Source: Clostridium ragsdalei P11
GTDB taxonomy: Bacteria; Bacillota; Clostridia; Clostridiales; Clostridiaceae
NCBI RefSeq assembly: GCF_001675165.1
Contig: NZ_LROS01000029.1
Coordinates: 1-33,702, forward strand
Direction: 5' to 3'
DNA: 33,702 bases
A program made the position numbers and the translations under genes. Shown piece by piece: positions 26,483 to 33,702 of this stretch. The notes beneath the pieces were generated by a model, which saw only the letters and a list, made by a program, of their open reading frames with translations, was not told where the DNA came from and did not search any database. The first letter of the stretch is position 1; each line of letters starts with the position of its first letter.

Positions 26483-29128
26483 TCATTTAATTTTATTATT
26501 TATATTAAAGTATGAAGAATAAATATCTTTAGCTACAGAAGCTGCACCAACTCCTCCGTGACCACCATCGAATAAAACTATACATACTGCTATTTCTGGT
26601 TTATCACTAGGAGCAAATCCTACATACTCTGCATAGTCCGTTCTTCCAACTTGTTCTTGATTACCAAGACTTTGAGCAGTACCTGTTTTACCTGCTGTAC
26701 TTTTGGGAAATCCTTTAAAGACACTGGATGCTGTACCATTTTCATTAACGGCATTCATCCCTTCTTTAACAGATTCCAAATTTGCAGCACTGACACCAGT
26801 TTTTTTCATAACCTCTGGCTTGATTTTTTCAATTACTTTTCCATCTGTATCTAGATATTGATCTACCAAATGGAGTTTATATTTAGTACCTCCATTTGCA
26901 AGAGTTGCAATATAATTCACTATTTGAAGAGGTGTAAATTGATTTAATCCTTGACCTATAGCAGCATTTTCTATATTTGCAGGTACTTTTAATTGTGCAT
27001 TGGCATCTGAAATAGTAATACTATATATTGCACTAATTAGACTATTCATTTGGCTATCACTTATATCCTTTTTATTATTAGCATCCTTTGATGTAAGTTC
27101 TGAAAATAATTCCTTATATTTTGATTTGTCAAAAGAACTGGTCCCATTTTTTATACAATCTTTTATAAGATTTTTAATATTATTTTTAATTTGTGTTATT
27201 TCTTTTGAATCATTATCGTTATCATATAAATCTACTGTAACAATCTTGTGTCCATAATCATCTTGTCCATCTTTAAGTACAGACATAGTTTTCCAAAGAT
27301 AAGTGTTAGCATAAGCAGTTTTATTCGACACAGTATTATATACCTGTCCAAACTTTTCTGATATTTCTATTCCTGTAGCAGCTTTAACACTGCTATTTGG
27401 ATCTATACCCAATCCGAACTTCCATGCATATTTTGCCAGAATATTATCTCCCAACGCATTTCTAAGCTTTTCTGCCACTGTCATAAAATAGGGGTTACTG
27501 GATTTCTCTATGGCAGTTATGAGATTTACAACTCCTTGAGGACCATCCGACTTAAACTCTACTATTTTTCCTCCCTGATCAAATTTTCCTTGATCATCTA
27601 CAGTAAAATCTGGAGTTATAACTCCAGTTTCAAGACCTGCAATGGCAGTCATGGGTTTAAAAGTAGAACCTGGAGGAATAAGAGATTGAGTGGCATAATT
27701 ATAAAAAGGTTTTGGATATATATCATATACATCTTTTCTCATAGTAGTATTGTTCTTTATGCTTTTATCAATTGGGAAAAGTTCATTTAACACTTCATCC
27801 TCACTTTCCCCTGGATAATTAGATGTAATTCCTCGTGTTTCAATATAATTTTTCCCAAATTGTTCTAGATTGGGGTTGAAATATTTATTGTACATTTCTG
27901 AACTCAAATTTCCTGGTACCGTAAACAAATTTGGATCATATCTTGGTTCTTGGGCCATTGCTACTATTGCTCCCGTATTTACATTTACTGCTACAGCTGC
28001 TCCTCTTGTGGCATTCGAAGTATTTGATCCTTGCTGCTCATAAGGATGACTCCTAAGACCTGCCAAAGTACTTTCAAGGGAATTTTCTGCAGCTTTTTGC
28101 ACATTTGTATCTATAGTAAGCTGTACTGTCTGTCCGGGACACGATTCCTTTTTCCCAAGTTCTTCAGTTATTTTCCCATTTTTATTCAGCTTTACTATTC
28201 TTCCACCTTTTGACCCTTTTAGTCTGTCCTCAAGGGCTCCTTCAATTCCTGCTTGCCCTATGTAATCACTATTTACATCATATCCTTTTTCTGTATATTT
28301 TTCATAACTAGAAGATATTTTTGATATATACCCTAAAAAGTTGGATCCTAAATCTCCATTTGGATAAGATCTTATAGGTTCCGTAGTCACATCCATTCCT
28401 GGGAGTTCATTTAATATTTGCAAAAATTTAAATGCAGTTTCTTTCTTTATATTGCTGGCCACAATAACAGGTTTATATCCTGAAAAGCTATTCATTTTTA
28501 AAGTATCTTTTATAATCATGAGTCTTCTCTGTTGTTCAAGAGGATAAGTATTACTTATACCATATCGCTTCATAAGCTTTTTGAAGGTATCCTCTGGAGA
28601 CATATTCAAAAGTTCTTTATTAACCTGTACTTTAAGTTCATCATCAGATACATTCTTACTTTTTTTCTTGATGTTTTTTTCTAAATTCTCATTTAATCCC
28701 CGATCTCTTTTGAACTTAATTTCAAGATTTTTTCTTGTATCCTCATCATCACTTCTAAATTCAAATCTATAAGGATTCACCTTTAGTTCAAAATCATCCT
28801 GCTGACTTTCACCACTGTCGTCCAATATTTTAAATACCTTATTCATAGTAGTGAAAAAAACTTTATCCTGATTATCAGTTTGGTTATATATCAACATATA
28901 TCCCTGAGTGCTGGCAGCTAAAATATTTCCCTTAGAATCTAAAATTTTTCCCCTTGGCGCTATATCTGAAATTTCTTTTATAGATTTATTACTTGCCTTC
29001 TCCTTGTACTCATTTCCTTGCACTACCTGAAGAAAAAAAAGCCTTATGATTATTGTGGAAAAAACAATTATCATAATTGCTATAAGAATAGTATATCTTG
29101 TAATACTAAATCTCTTTTTTTCATTCAT
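26483..29128 (-). CDS. Class B penicillin-binding protein 2 (transpeptidase, MrdA type)
   Basis: An 881-residue membrane-anchored cell-wall transpeptidase that cross-links peptidoglycan, typically in the elongation complex. One N-terminal membrane segment (about residues 11-33) is followed by a PBP dimerisation/pedestal domain (APRGKILDSKGNILA) and then the transpeptidase domain. That domain has the active-site serine motif SLIPPGSTFKPM (about 485), SSN (about 543) and the KTGTAQ motif (about 812). It is longer than the ~600-700 residues of many PBP2 proteins because of extra segments near residues 90-230 and 640-720. No mreBCD or rodA lies alongside. The start is ATG 29128 with GGGGAG upstream. 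Confidence 0.93.
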   Translation of the reverse strand: MNEKKRFSITRYTILIAIMIIVFSTIIIRLFFLQVVQGNEYKEKASNKSIKEISDIAPRGKILDSKGNILAASTQGYMLIYNQTDNQDKVFFTTMNKVFKILDDSGESQQDDFELKVNPYRFEFRSDDEDTRKNLEIKFKRDRGLNENLEKNIKKKSKNVSDDELKVQVNKELLNMSPEDTFKKLMKRYGISNTYPLEQQRRLMIIKDTLKMNSFSGYKPVIVASNIKKETAFKFLQILNELPGMDVTTEPIRSYPNGDLGSNFLGYISKISSSYEKYTEKGYDVNSDYIGQAGIEGALEDRLKGSKGGRIVKLNKNGKITEELGKKESCPGQTVQLTIDTNVQKAAENSLESTLAGLRSHPYEQQGSNTSNATRGAAVAVNVNTGAIVAMAQEPRYDPNLFTVPGNLSSEMYNKYFNPNLEQFGKNYIETRGITSNYPGESEDEVLNELFPIDKSIKNNTTMRKDVYDIYPKPFYNYATQSLIPPGSTFKPMTAIAGLETGVITPDFTVDDQGKFDQGGKIVEFKSDGPQGVVNLITAIEKSSNPYFMTVAEKLRNALGDNILAKYAWKFGLGIDPNSSVKAATGIEISEKFGQVYNTVSNKTAYANTYLWKTMSVLKDGQDDYGHKIVTVDLYDNDNDSKEITQIKNNIKNLIKDCIKNGTSSFDKSKYKELFSELTSKDANNKKDISDSQMNSLISAIYSITISDANAQLKVPANIENAAIGQGLNQFTPLQIVNYIATLANGGTKYKLHLVDQYLDTDGKVIEKIKPEVMKKTGVSAANLESVKEGMNAVNENGTASSVFKGFPKSTAGKTGTAQSLGNQEQVGRTDYAEYVGFAPSDKPEIAVCIVLFDGGHGGVGAASVAKDIYSSYFNINNKIK

Positions 29129-29287
29129 AAAATATCTCCCCTAAATTTATATTTCCATACTTTAGTTTATATACAAAAATAATATAAAATGGTAAATAAT
29201 AAAATTATTGTAATATATAAATTATAACATATAATACATATATTTTTTCCATATATGTGATAATTTATTTAGGGGAAAATTATATTA

Positions 29288-30184
29288 TCAATTTGCAAAT
29301 ATATCTTGTTTGATATTTTCATTAAACTTTTTAGCTTTAAGCATAGCAATTTCGTATTTATAAGGAGGTCTTTTTTCACCTTCAGTATTTGCTAAATAAG
29401 GTGTTTCTAAAATTTTAGGAACATCTTTTAAATCTTCATGATTTGCCACATAAGAAAGTGCATCAAATCCAATGCTTCCAAATCCAATCATTTCATGCCT
29501 GTCTTTTCTACTCCCTTTAGGATTTTTACTGTCATTTAAGTGAATTACTTTTAATCTATCTATACCTACTATATGATCAAACTCATTCAATACCCCGTCA
29601 AAATCTTCTGCTACGTTATATCCGGCATCGTTAATATGACAGGTGTCAAAGCAAACTGTAATTTTTTCGTTATATTTTACTCCATCTATTATTTTTGCAA
29701 TTTCCTCAAAATTTCTTCCACATTCCGAGCCCTTTCCTGCCATGGTTTCAAGGGCTATCTGTACAGTTTGATCTCCAGTTATAACTTCATTTAATCCTTT
29801 TACAATCTGTGCTATTCCAACTTCCGTACCTGCCCCTACATGGGCACCAGGATGCAGCACAAGCTGTTTTACTTTTTTTATAGCAGAAGACCTTTCTATT
29901 TCTTGTCTTAAGAAATTCACTCCAAGTTCAAAAGTAGCAGGCTTTATACTATTTCCAATATTTATTATATAAGGAGCATGAACTACTATTTCATCAATAC
30001 CATTTTCATTCATTTTTTCTATTGCTTCATCAATTCTAAGCTTTTCTAAGGGTTTTCTAGAAGTATTTTGAGGTGCTCCTGTATAAAACATAAAAGTATT
30101 TGCACCATAAGAAAGAGCCTCTTTTACAGAACCTAAAAGCATATCTTTTCCATTCATTGAAACATGTGAACCTATTTTAAGCAT
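29288..30184 (-). CDS. nfo: Endonuclease IV (AP endonuclease)
   Basis: Zinc-dependent apurinic/apyrimidinic endonuclease of about 298 residues in base excision repair. Family segments are [13 protein letters not shown] at the start, [52 protein letters not shown] and [16 protein letters not shown]-type residues, which carry the His, Glu and Asp ligands of the three zincs. ATG 30184 is chosen because AAGGTGAT lies just before it; an upstream ATG at 30202 has no ribosome binding site. It is probably transcribed alone, with a TATAAT-like box at 30248-30253. Confidence 0.96.
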   Translation of the reverse strand: MLKIGSHVSMNGKDMLLGSVKEALSYGANTFMFYTGAPQNTSRKPLEKLRIDEAIEKMNENGIDEIVVHAPYIINIGNSIKPATFELGVNFLRQEIERSSAIKKVKQLVLHPGAHVGAGTEVGIAQIVKGLNEVITGDQTVQIALETMAGKGSECGRNFEEIAKIIDGVKYNEKITVCFDTCHINDAGYNVAEDFDGVLNEFDHIVGIDRLKVIHLNDSKNPKGSRKDRHEMIGFGSIGFDALSYVANHEDLKDVPKILETPYLANTEGEKRPPYKYEIAMLKAKKFNENIKQDIFAN

Positions 30185-30311
30185 GTAATCACCTTTTTCC
30201 ATAAGTATTTTTATTAAAATTTATACCCTACGCATTTCTAATACATAATTATACTACAAATCTTAATTATTGTACCAAACAGATATGTAAATCTATCTTG
30301 ACAAATGTAAC

Positions 30312-31175
30312 CTATTTTATCAAAAGTACTAAAGTACCTATTACGATTATTATTAATCCCCAAAATGACCTTTTCGTAAGTTTTTCTTTTAAAATAAAAT
30401 ATGAAAATACAATTGAAATGACAATACTCAATTTATCTATAGGTACAACTATACTTGCAAGACCTTTTTGTAGCGCTCTGTAGTAGCAAAGCCACGACGA
30501 TCCTGTTGTAATTCCTGAAAGACAAATAAATAGGCAGCTCCTTTTATCAATGTTTTTAATTTCATTTTGTTTTTTCGAAACAAAAACTACTGCCCACGCC
30601 ATAATTAATACAACAATGGTTCTGATTGCAGTTCCTAAATTTGATTCAACTCCACTGATTCCCACTTTTCCAAGAATTGAAGTCAAACTTGCAAACACCG
30701 CTGACAGCGCAGCATAAAATAACCATCTGCTATCTACAATTTCTTTGTTTTTCACTTCCTTCTTAGTTATCATCATGTATGTGCCTATTCCTATAGCACA
30801 CATACCAATGAATTTTATCCAAGTAATCTTTTCCCCTAATAAGATAAAAGCTAAAATCATAGTTAATACTGTACTTGATTTATCTATTGGTGTTACTTTA
30901 TTTACATCCCCAAGCTGAAGAGCCTTAAAATAACAAAGCCATGAAGCTCCTGTTGCCAGTCCTGACAATATCAAAAAAAGTAAACTTTGTCCACTTATTT
31001 GATAAATCGTATTTTGGGAACCAACAATAAGAACTATGAACCATGAAAAAATTAATATAACAATAGTCCTGATTGCAGTTGCCAGATTAGAATCTGTTTT
31101 TTTTATTCCAATCTTAGCTAAAATAGCTGTAATCCCAGCAAAAAATGCTGAACCAAATGCAAATAATACCCACAT
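30312..31175 (-). CDS. EamA/DMT-family membrane transporter
   Basis: A 287-residue drug/metabolite-type transporter with about ten membrane segments. It is built from two similar EamA halves: the segment WLCYFKALQLGDVNKVTPID in the first half is matched by WLCYYRALQKGLASIVVPID in the second. Such proteins export amino acids, nucleotides or drugs; the substrate is not readable here. ATG 31175 has AAGGA about eight bases before it. The frame is open further upstream to 31277, but only by overlapping the preceding gene. It lies 31 bases after the HTH protein gene and is probably co-transcribed with it. Confidence 0.9.
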   Translation of the reverse strand: MWVLFAFGSAFFAGITAILAKIGIKKTDSNLATAIRTIVILIFSWFIVLIVGSQNTIYQISGQSLLFLILSGLATGASWLCYFKALQLGDVNKVTPIDKSSTVLTMILAFILLGEKITWIKFIGMCAIGIGTYMMITKKEVKNKEIVDSRWLFYAALSAVFASLTSILGKVGISGVESNLGTAIRTIVVLIMAWAVVFVSKKQNEIKNIDKRSCLFICLSGITTGSSWLCYYRALQKGLASIVVPIDKLSIVISIVFSYFILKEKLTKRSFWGLIIIVIGTLVLLIK

Positions 31176-31206
31176 TAAAATTTCCTTCTTTCTATTTATA
31201 TATAGA

Positions 31207-31653
31207 TTATTTCTTATTGGATTCAAACTTGGAATTCTCCCGCAAATCCCAGAACACTTTAAATTCCAGTTTTTCAACTTCTCTCTGCTGTTTATAACTG
31301 ATACGCAGCGTGGAATTGTCAGGAATTTCTATATCTTTGTCGAGTTGTTTCAAAATTGATTTTATGTTATAGCCGTGCTCCTTCACTGTTTTGAGAGTTT
31401 CATCAATTTTATCCAATAGAGCAGTGGACTTACCCAAAATATCCTCTGAAACAATGTATCGTTCACTTTGATTGATGTAATCGATAGAATCTCCAGACGC
31501 AATCCAATTTATCAGTGCCTGTTTGTTGAAGCGCCATTCACGCCCGATTTTTCTTGCAGGAACATGTTCTTCACGCAATAATTTGATTAAAGTTTTTTCG
31601 CTGACTCCTAAAAAATCAATAGCCTGTTCAAGGTTTAATATATTGTTGTCCAA
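31207..31653 (-). CDS. Excisionase-type helix-turn-helix DNA-binding protein
   Basis: A 148-residue protein. The N-terminal ~55 residues are an excisionase/MerR-like winged HTH (LEQAIDFLGVSEKTLIKLLR, then ARKIGREWRFNKQALINWI). The remainder is helical and charged with no family I recognise. The start is TTG 31653, with GAGGTG seven bases upstream. Base composition is richer in GC than its neighbours, which suggests transfer from elsewhere. It lies upstream of the EamA transporter gene, and its promoter overlaps an operator-like palindrome. It is probably a local regulator of itself and the transporter rather than a phage excisionase, since no integrase is nearby. Confidence 0.82.
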   Translation of the reverse strand: MDNNILNLEQAIDFLGVSEKTLIKLLREEHVPARKIGREWRFNKQALINWIASGDSIDYINQSERYIVSEDILGKSTALLDKIDETLKTVKEHGYNIKSILKQLDKDIEIPDNSTLRISYKQQREVEKLEFKVFWDLRENSKFESNKK

Positions 31654-31692
31654 AACGTAACACCTCTCCTTTATTACTTACCTTTTAATAAC

Positions 31693-31721
31693 ATTATAGT
31701 ATAGCTAAACAGCTATATCAA
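31693..31721 (-). promoter_or_regulatory. Promoter of the HTH-EamA pair with an overlapping palindrome
   Basis: The minus strand has TTGATA (31716-31721), a 17-base spacer and TATAAT (31693-31698). The palindrome TATAGCT-AAAC-AGCTATA (31700-31717) fills the spacer and touches the -35 box, a classic operator position. Confidence 0.8.
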
Positions 31722-31725
31722 CACA

Positions 31726-31792
31726 AACTGAATTTAACATTAATATAACTGAATTTAATTGCTATATAGTATTAATATAATTGATTTAACTA
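31726..31792. promoter_or_regulatory. Direct repeats upstream of the HTH gene promoter
   Basis: AACTGAATTTAA occurs at 31726-31737 and again at 31747-31758, 21 bases apart (two helical turns). A third, weaker relative, AATTGATTTAA, lies near 31779-31789. The even spacing directly upstream of the -35 box suggests binding sites for a regulator, perhaps the HTH protein itself. Confidence 0.55.
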
Positions 31793-31838
31793 TTATTTTC
31801 ATTTCTTAGCTTAATAACTATGAGGTATTACCCCTATA

Positions 31839-31966
31839 ATAAACAGAGTTCTTGGCATCAGATGGAGTTTTGACTCCACCTGATGCTTAGAAATCGTTAT
31901 CCAGGGACGTAGTTGCTATTTACTCCAACTTGGAGAAGTGGGAGTATTAGAGCAGGTAGTCATCGG
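31839..31966 (-). mobile_element. Structured repeat copy B (128 bp), IS200/IS605-like
   Basis: On the minus strand it starts CCGATGACTACCTGCTCTAA directly 3' of TTTAT and ends AAGAACTCTGTTTAT. It is the best preserved copy. Hairpin 1 is ACTCCCACTTCTCC/AAGTTGGAGT over a GCT/AGC stem and outer ATCC...GGAT. Hairpin 2 pairs GCATCAGGTGGAGT with ACTCCATCTGATGC. The 496 bases between the HTH gene and the sigma-54 activator gene otherwise hold only promoter elements and a terminator. Confidence 0.78.
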
Positions 31967-32050
31967 ATAAATAATCAAATTTTGTACATAATATTATATG
32001 AATCAATATTGATTCCTCTTTGATTAATTTTAGCAAGAAATATTAAAAAA

Positions 32051-32087
32051 ATACCCTATAGAGTATATTAAAAACTCTATAGGGTAT
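32051..32087. terminator. Bidirectional terminator after the sigma-54 activator gene
   Basis: A perfect 14-bp stem, ATACCCTATAGAGT with ACTCTATAGGGTAT (32051-32064 and 32074-32087), has T-runs on both strands. It lies 60 bases beyond the stop of the gene ending at 32150. Confidence 0.9.
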
Positions 32088-32149
32088 TTTTATATATGAC
32101 AAAACATAAGTTACTAAAACCATTTTTTTAACCAACATTATAAAAAATT

Positions 32150-33702
32150 TTATATCTTTATATTATACTTTTCAATCTTGCTGTACAAAGTATTTCTTCT
32201 TATACCAAGTGCTTCTGCTGAATGGGTTATATTCCCCTTAAATTTCTTCAATACTTTAATTACATGTTCTTTTTCCACATAATCTAATTTTAGACAGTCA
32301 TCATTAACATCCACAAGTACCTCATTATCACAATTTTCTTCTGTAAAATAATCTGCAGGTATAGATCCTGTATTTACAATTAGCTCAACCAAATTTTCTA
32401 ATTCCCTTATGTTCCCAGGCCAGTTGTATTTAATCATTTTCTTTAAGTATTCTTTTGATATAACTGGCTCCTTTTTATTTAATTTTTGTGAAATATTCTT
32501 AACAAAATATTGAATAAGAAGAGGTATATCCTTTTTTCTTTCTCTAAGTGGGGGTAAGAATAAAGGCAGCACATTTAATCTGTAATATAAGTCTTTTCTA
32601 AATCTTCCACCTTCTACTTCCTTTTTTAAATCTCTATTGGTGGCAGCTATAATTCTTACATCTACAGGTATAGTCTTTGAACTTCCAATTGTCGTTATTA
32701 CACCCTCTTGTATGATCCTTAGAAGCTTTGTCTGCATATCCATAGGCATTTCTCCAATTTCATCCAGCATTATAGTTCCACCATCTGCCAATTTAAATTT
32801 TCCAAGATTTCCACCTTTTTTAGCCCCTGTAAAAGCCCCCTCTTCATATCCAAAAAGCTCCGACTCTATAAGTTGTTTAGGGATAGCACCACAATTTAAA
32901 GCTATAAATGGTTCATCTACTCTTCTACTGTAATTATGAATGGATTGTGCAAACACTTCTTTTCCTGTACCACTTTCCCCCATTACAAGTATAGTTGATT
33001 TGCTATCTGAAATCTTTTTTGCGTAATTTATTACTTTTATAAAGTTTTCATCCTGGCCGATTATCTTATCAAAAGTATAATAAGCCTGTCCATTACTTAT
33101 TTTCTTTACCCTTTTGATTTCCTCAAAAACATATACTATCTCAACATTATCGTCTTCACAGTTATATATACAACTAGTAGTTAACTGATATCGGGTTTTG
33201 TTTTTCACTACTACTATATTTGTTTCTTTTAAATCATTTTGTCCTAAACATATGGTTGTCTTTATATCATTCCAATTTTCTATGATATCTTCTATTTTAT
33301 ATGTTTGTAATTTACTGTTTGTAATGCTAAACATATCTTGAGCTTTTTTATTGCAAATTTTAATTTTTCCATTTATATCAGAACTTACTATAGCAATAGG
33401 ACTGGAATTAAATATGTTCTCCATATATTTGTAGTTCATATTTTTAATCTTGTTATACTCTTTTACTTTAAGCATTTCTTCTATAGCATTTGATGCTGCT
33501 ATAACCATACCAAGGGTATGGGAATGTACAAACTCAATATATCCAGTAAGACTCAAAACTCCTATAAGTTTTCCTTTATTATCTTTTATAGGTGACGCAG
33601 AACATGTCCACTTATGATATGCATTAATAAAATGATCATCTCCAGAGATTTGAACTGGCAACTTACTCTTTATAACCATGCTCATAGCATTTGTCCCAAT
33701 AT
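32150..33702 (-). CDS. Sigma-54-dependent transcriptional activator (AcoR type), N-terminus outside the window
   Basis: Bacterial enhancer-binding protein. The frame stays open to the window edge and reads GTNAMSMV across the apparent starts. That is the middle of a GAF-type sensory domain of AcoR-like regulators, so the gene is cut and begins beyond 33702. Next come a PAS domain (NSSPIAIVSSDINGKIKICN) and the AAA+ domain with Walker A GESGTGKE, the sigma-54 contact loop GAFTGA and Walker B MLDEIGEM. A Fis-type HTH ends the protein (THSAEALGIRRNTLYSKIEK). It would drive a -24/-12 promoter. I saw none in the window, so its target probably lies to the right. Confidence 0.93.
   Translation of the reverse strand, partial: IGTNAMSMVIKSKLPVQISGDDHFINAYHKWTCSASPIKDNKGKLIGVLSLTGYIEFVHSHTLGMVIAASNAIEEMLKVKEYNKIKNMNYKYMENIFNSSPIAIVSSDINGKIKICNKKAQDMFSITNSKLQTYKIEDIIENWNDIKTTICLGQNDLKETNIVVVKNKTRYQLTTSCIYNCEDDNVEIVYVFEEIKRVKKISNGQAYYTFDKIIGQDENFIKVINYAKKISDSKSTILVMGESGTGKEVFAQSIHNYSRRVDEPFIALNCGAIPKQLIESELFGYEEGAFTGAKKGGNLGKFKLADGGTIMLDEIGEMPMDMQTKLLRIIQEGVITTIGSSKTIPVDVRIIAATNRDLKKEVEGGRFRKDLYYRLNVLPLFLPPLRERKKDIPLLIQYFVKNISQKLNKKEPVISKEYLKKMIKYNWPGNIRELENLVELIVNTGSIPADYFTEENCDNEVLVDVNDDCLKLDYVEKEHVIKVLKKFKGNITHSAEALGIRRNTLYSKIEKYNIKI

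Noticed and set aside
31176-31277. N-terminal extension of the EamA transporter
   Set aside because: It overlaps the end of the HTH gene and lacks hydrophobic character. A good ribosome binding site precedes ATG 31175.
31207-31653. HTH protein as a prophage excisionase
   Set aside because: There is no integrase, attachment site or phage gene in the window. It precedes a transporter gene, which fits a local regulator better.
33683-33685. ATG 33685 as the true start of the sigma-54 activator
   Set aside because: The frame remains open to the window edge and the residues on both sides match the inside of a GAF-type domain, so the gene is truncated by the window.

Overview
The window looks like chromosomal DNA of a low-GC Clostridium. 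Support comes from very AT-rich codon use, clostridial-style T-box leaders, [FeFe]-hydrogenase-type proteins and a stand-alone EtfBA/flavin dehydrogenase operon. The gene set recalls the C. ljungdahlii / C. kluyveri part of the genus, but that placement is inference from general resemblance. Nearly all genes lie on the minus strand.

Positions 1-9000 hold a branched-chain amino acid locus broken into separately controlled units: ilvB-ilvN, ilvD, and two nearly identical tandem ilvC copies. Each unit has its own T-box leader, and the specifier codons I read differ: two tandem CUC (Leu) leaders before ilvBN, AUC (Ile) before ilvD, and GUA (Val) before the upstream ilvC copy. A fifth T-box (AUC, Ile) at 9439-9662 is on the plus strand and has no gene behind it. 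It points at the 3' end of an AEC-family transporter gene on the opposite strand.

Positions 10000-18130 hold the AEC transporter, a cytoplasmic redox sensor-like fusion (ferredoxin domains, a degenerate [FeFe]-hydrogenase domain and a chemotaxis signalling domain), a ketopantoate-reductase-family gene, and etfB-etfA-glcD. A sixth T-box (AUC, Ile) precedes etfB. That suggests the Etf/flavin dehydrogenase acts on 2-hydroxy or 2-oxo acids related to isoleucine and its relatives rather than simply on lactate.

Positions 18189-33702 are more ordinary: sbcC-sbcD, a DUF2334-type polysaccharide deacetylase on the plus strand, a second [FeFe]-hydrogenase-like protein with complete H-cluster motifs, a class B penicillin-binding protein, endonuclease IV, an excisionase-type HTH protein followed by an EamA transporter, and a sigma-54 activator cut by the right edge.

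The most unusual content is between genes. Five copies (125-175 bp) of a structured repeat keep their base pairing while the bases change. They lie directly 3' of TTTAT or TTCAT and show no target duplication. They resemble non-autonomous IS200/IS605-type elements or a mobile structured RNA. One copy is present in one ilvC duplicate and absent from the other, giving a natural filled/empty comparison. Two further ~300 bp elements share 9-bp terminal inverted repeats, and a ~265 bp long inverted repeat follows ilvN. I saw no tRNA, rRNA or CRISPR array, and no transposase gene.
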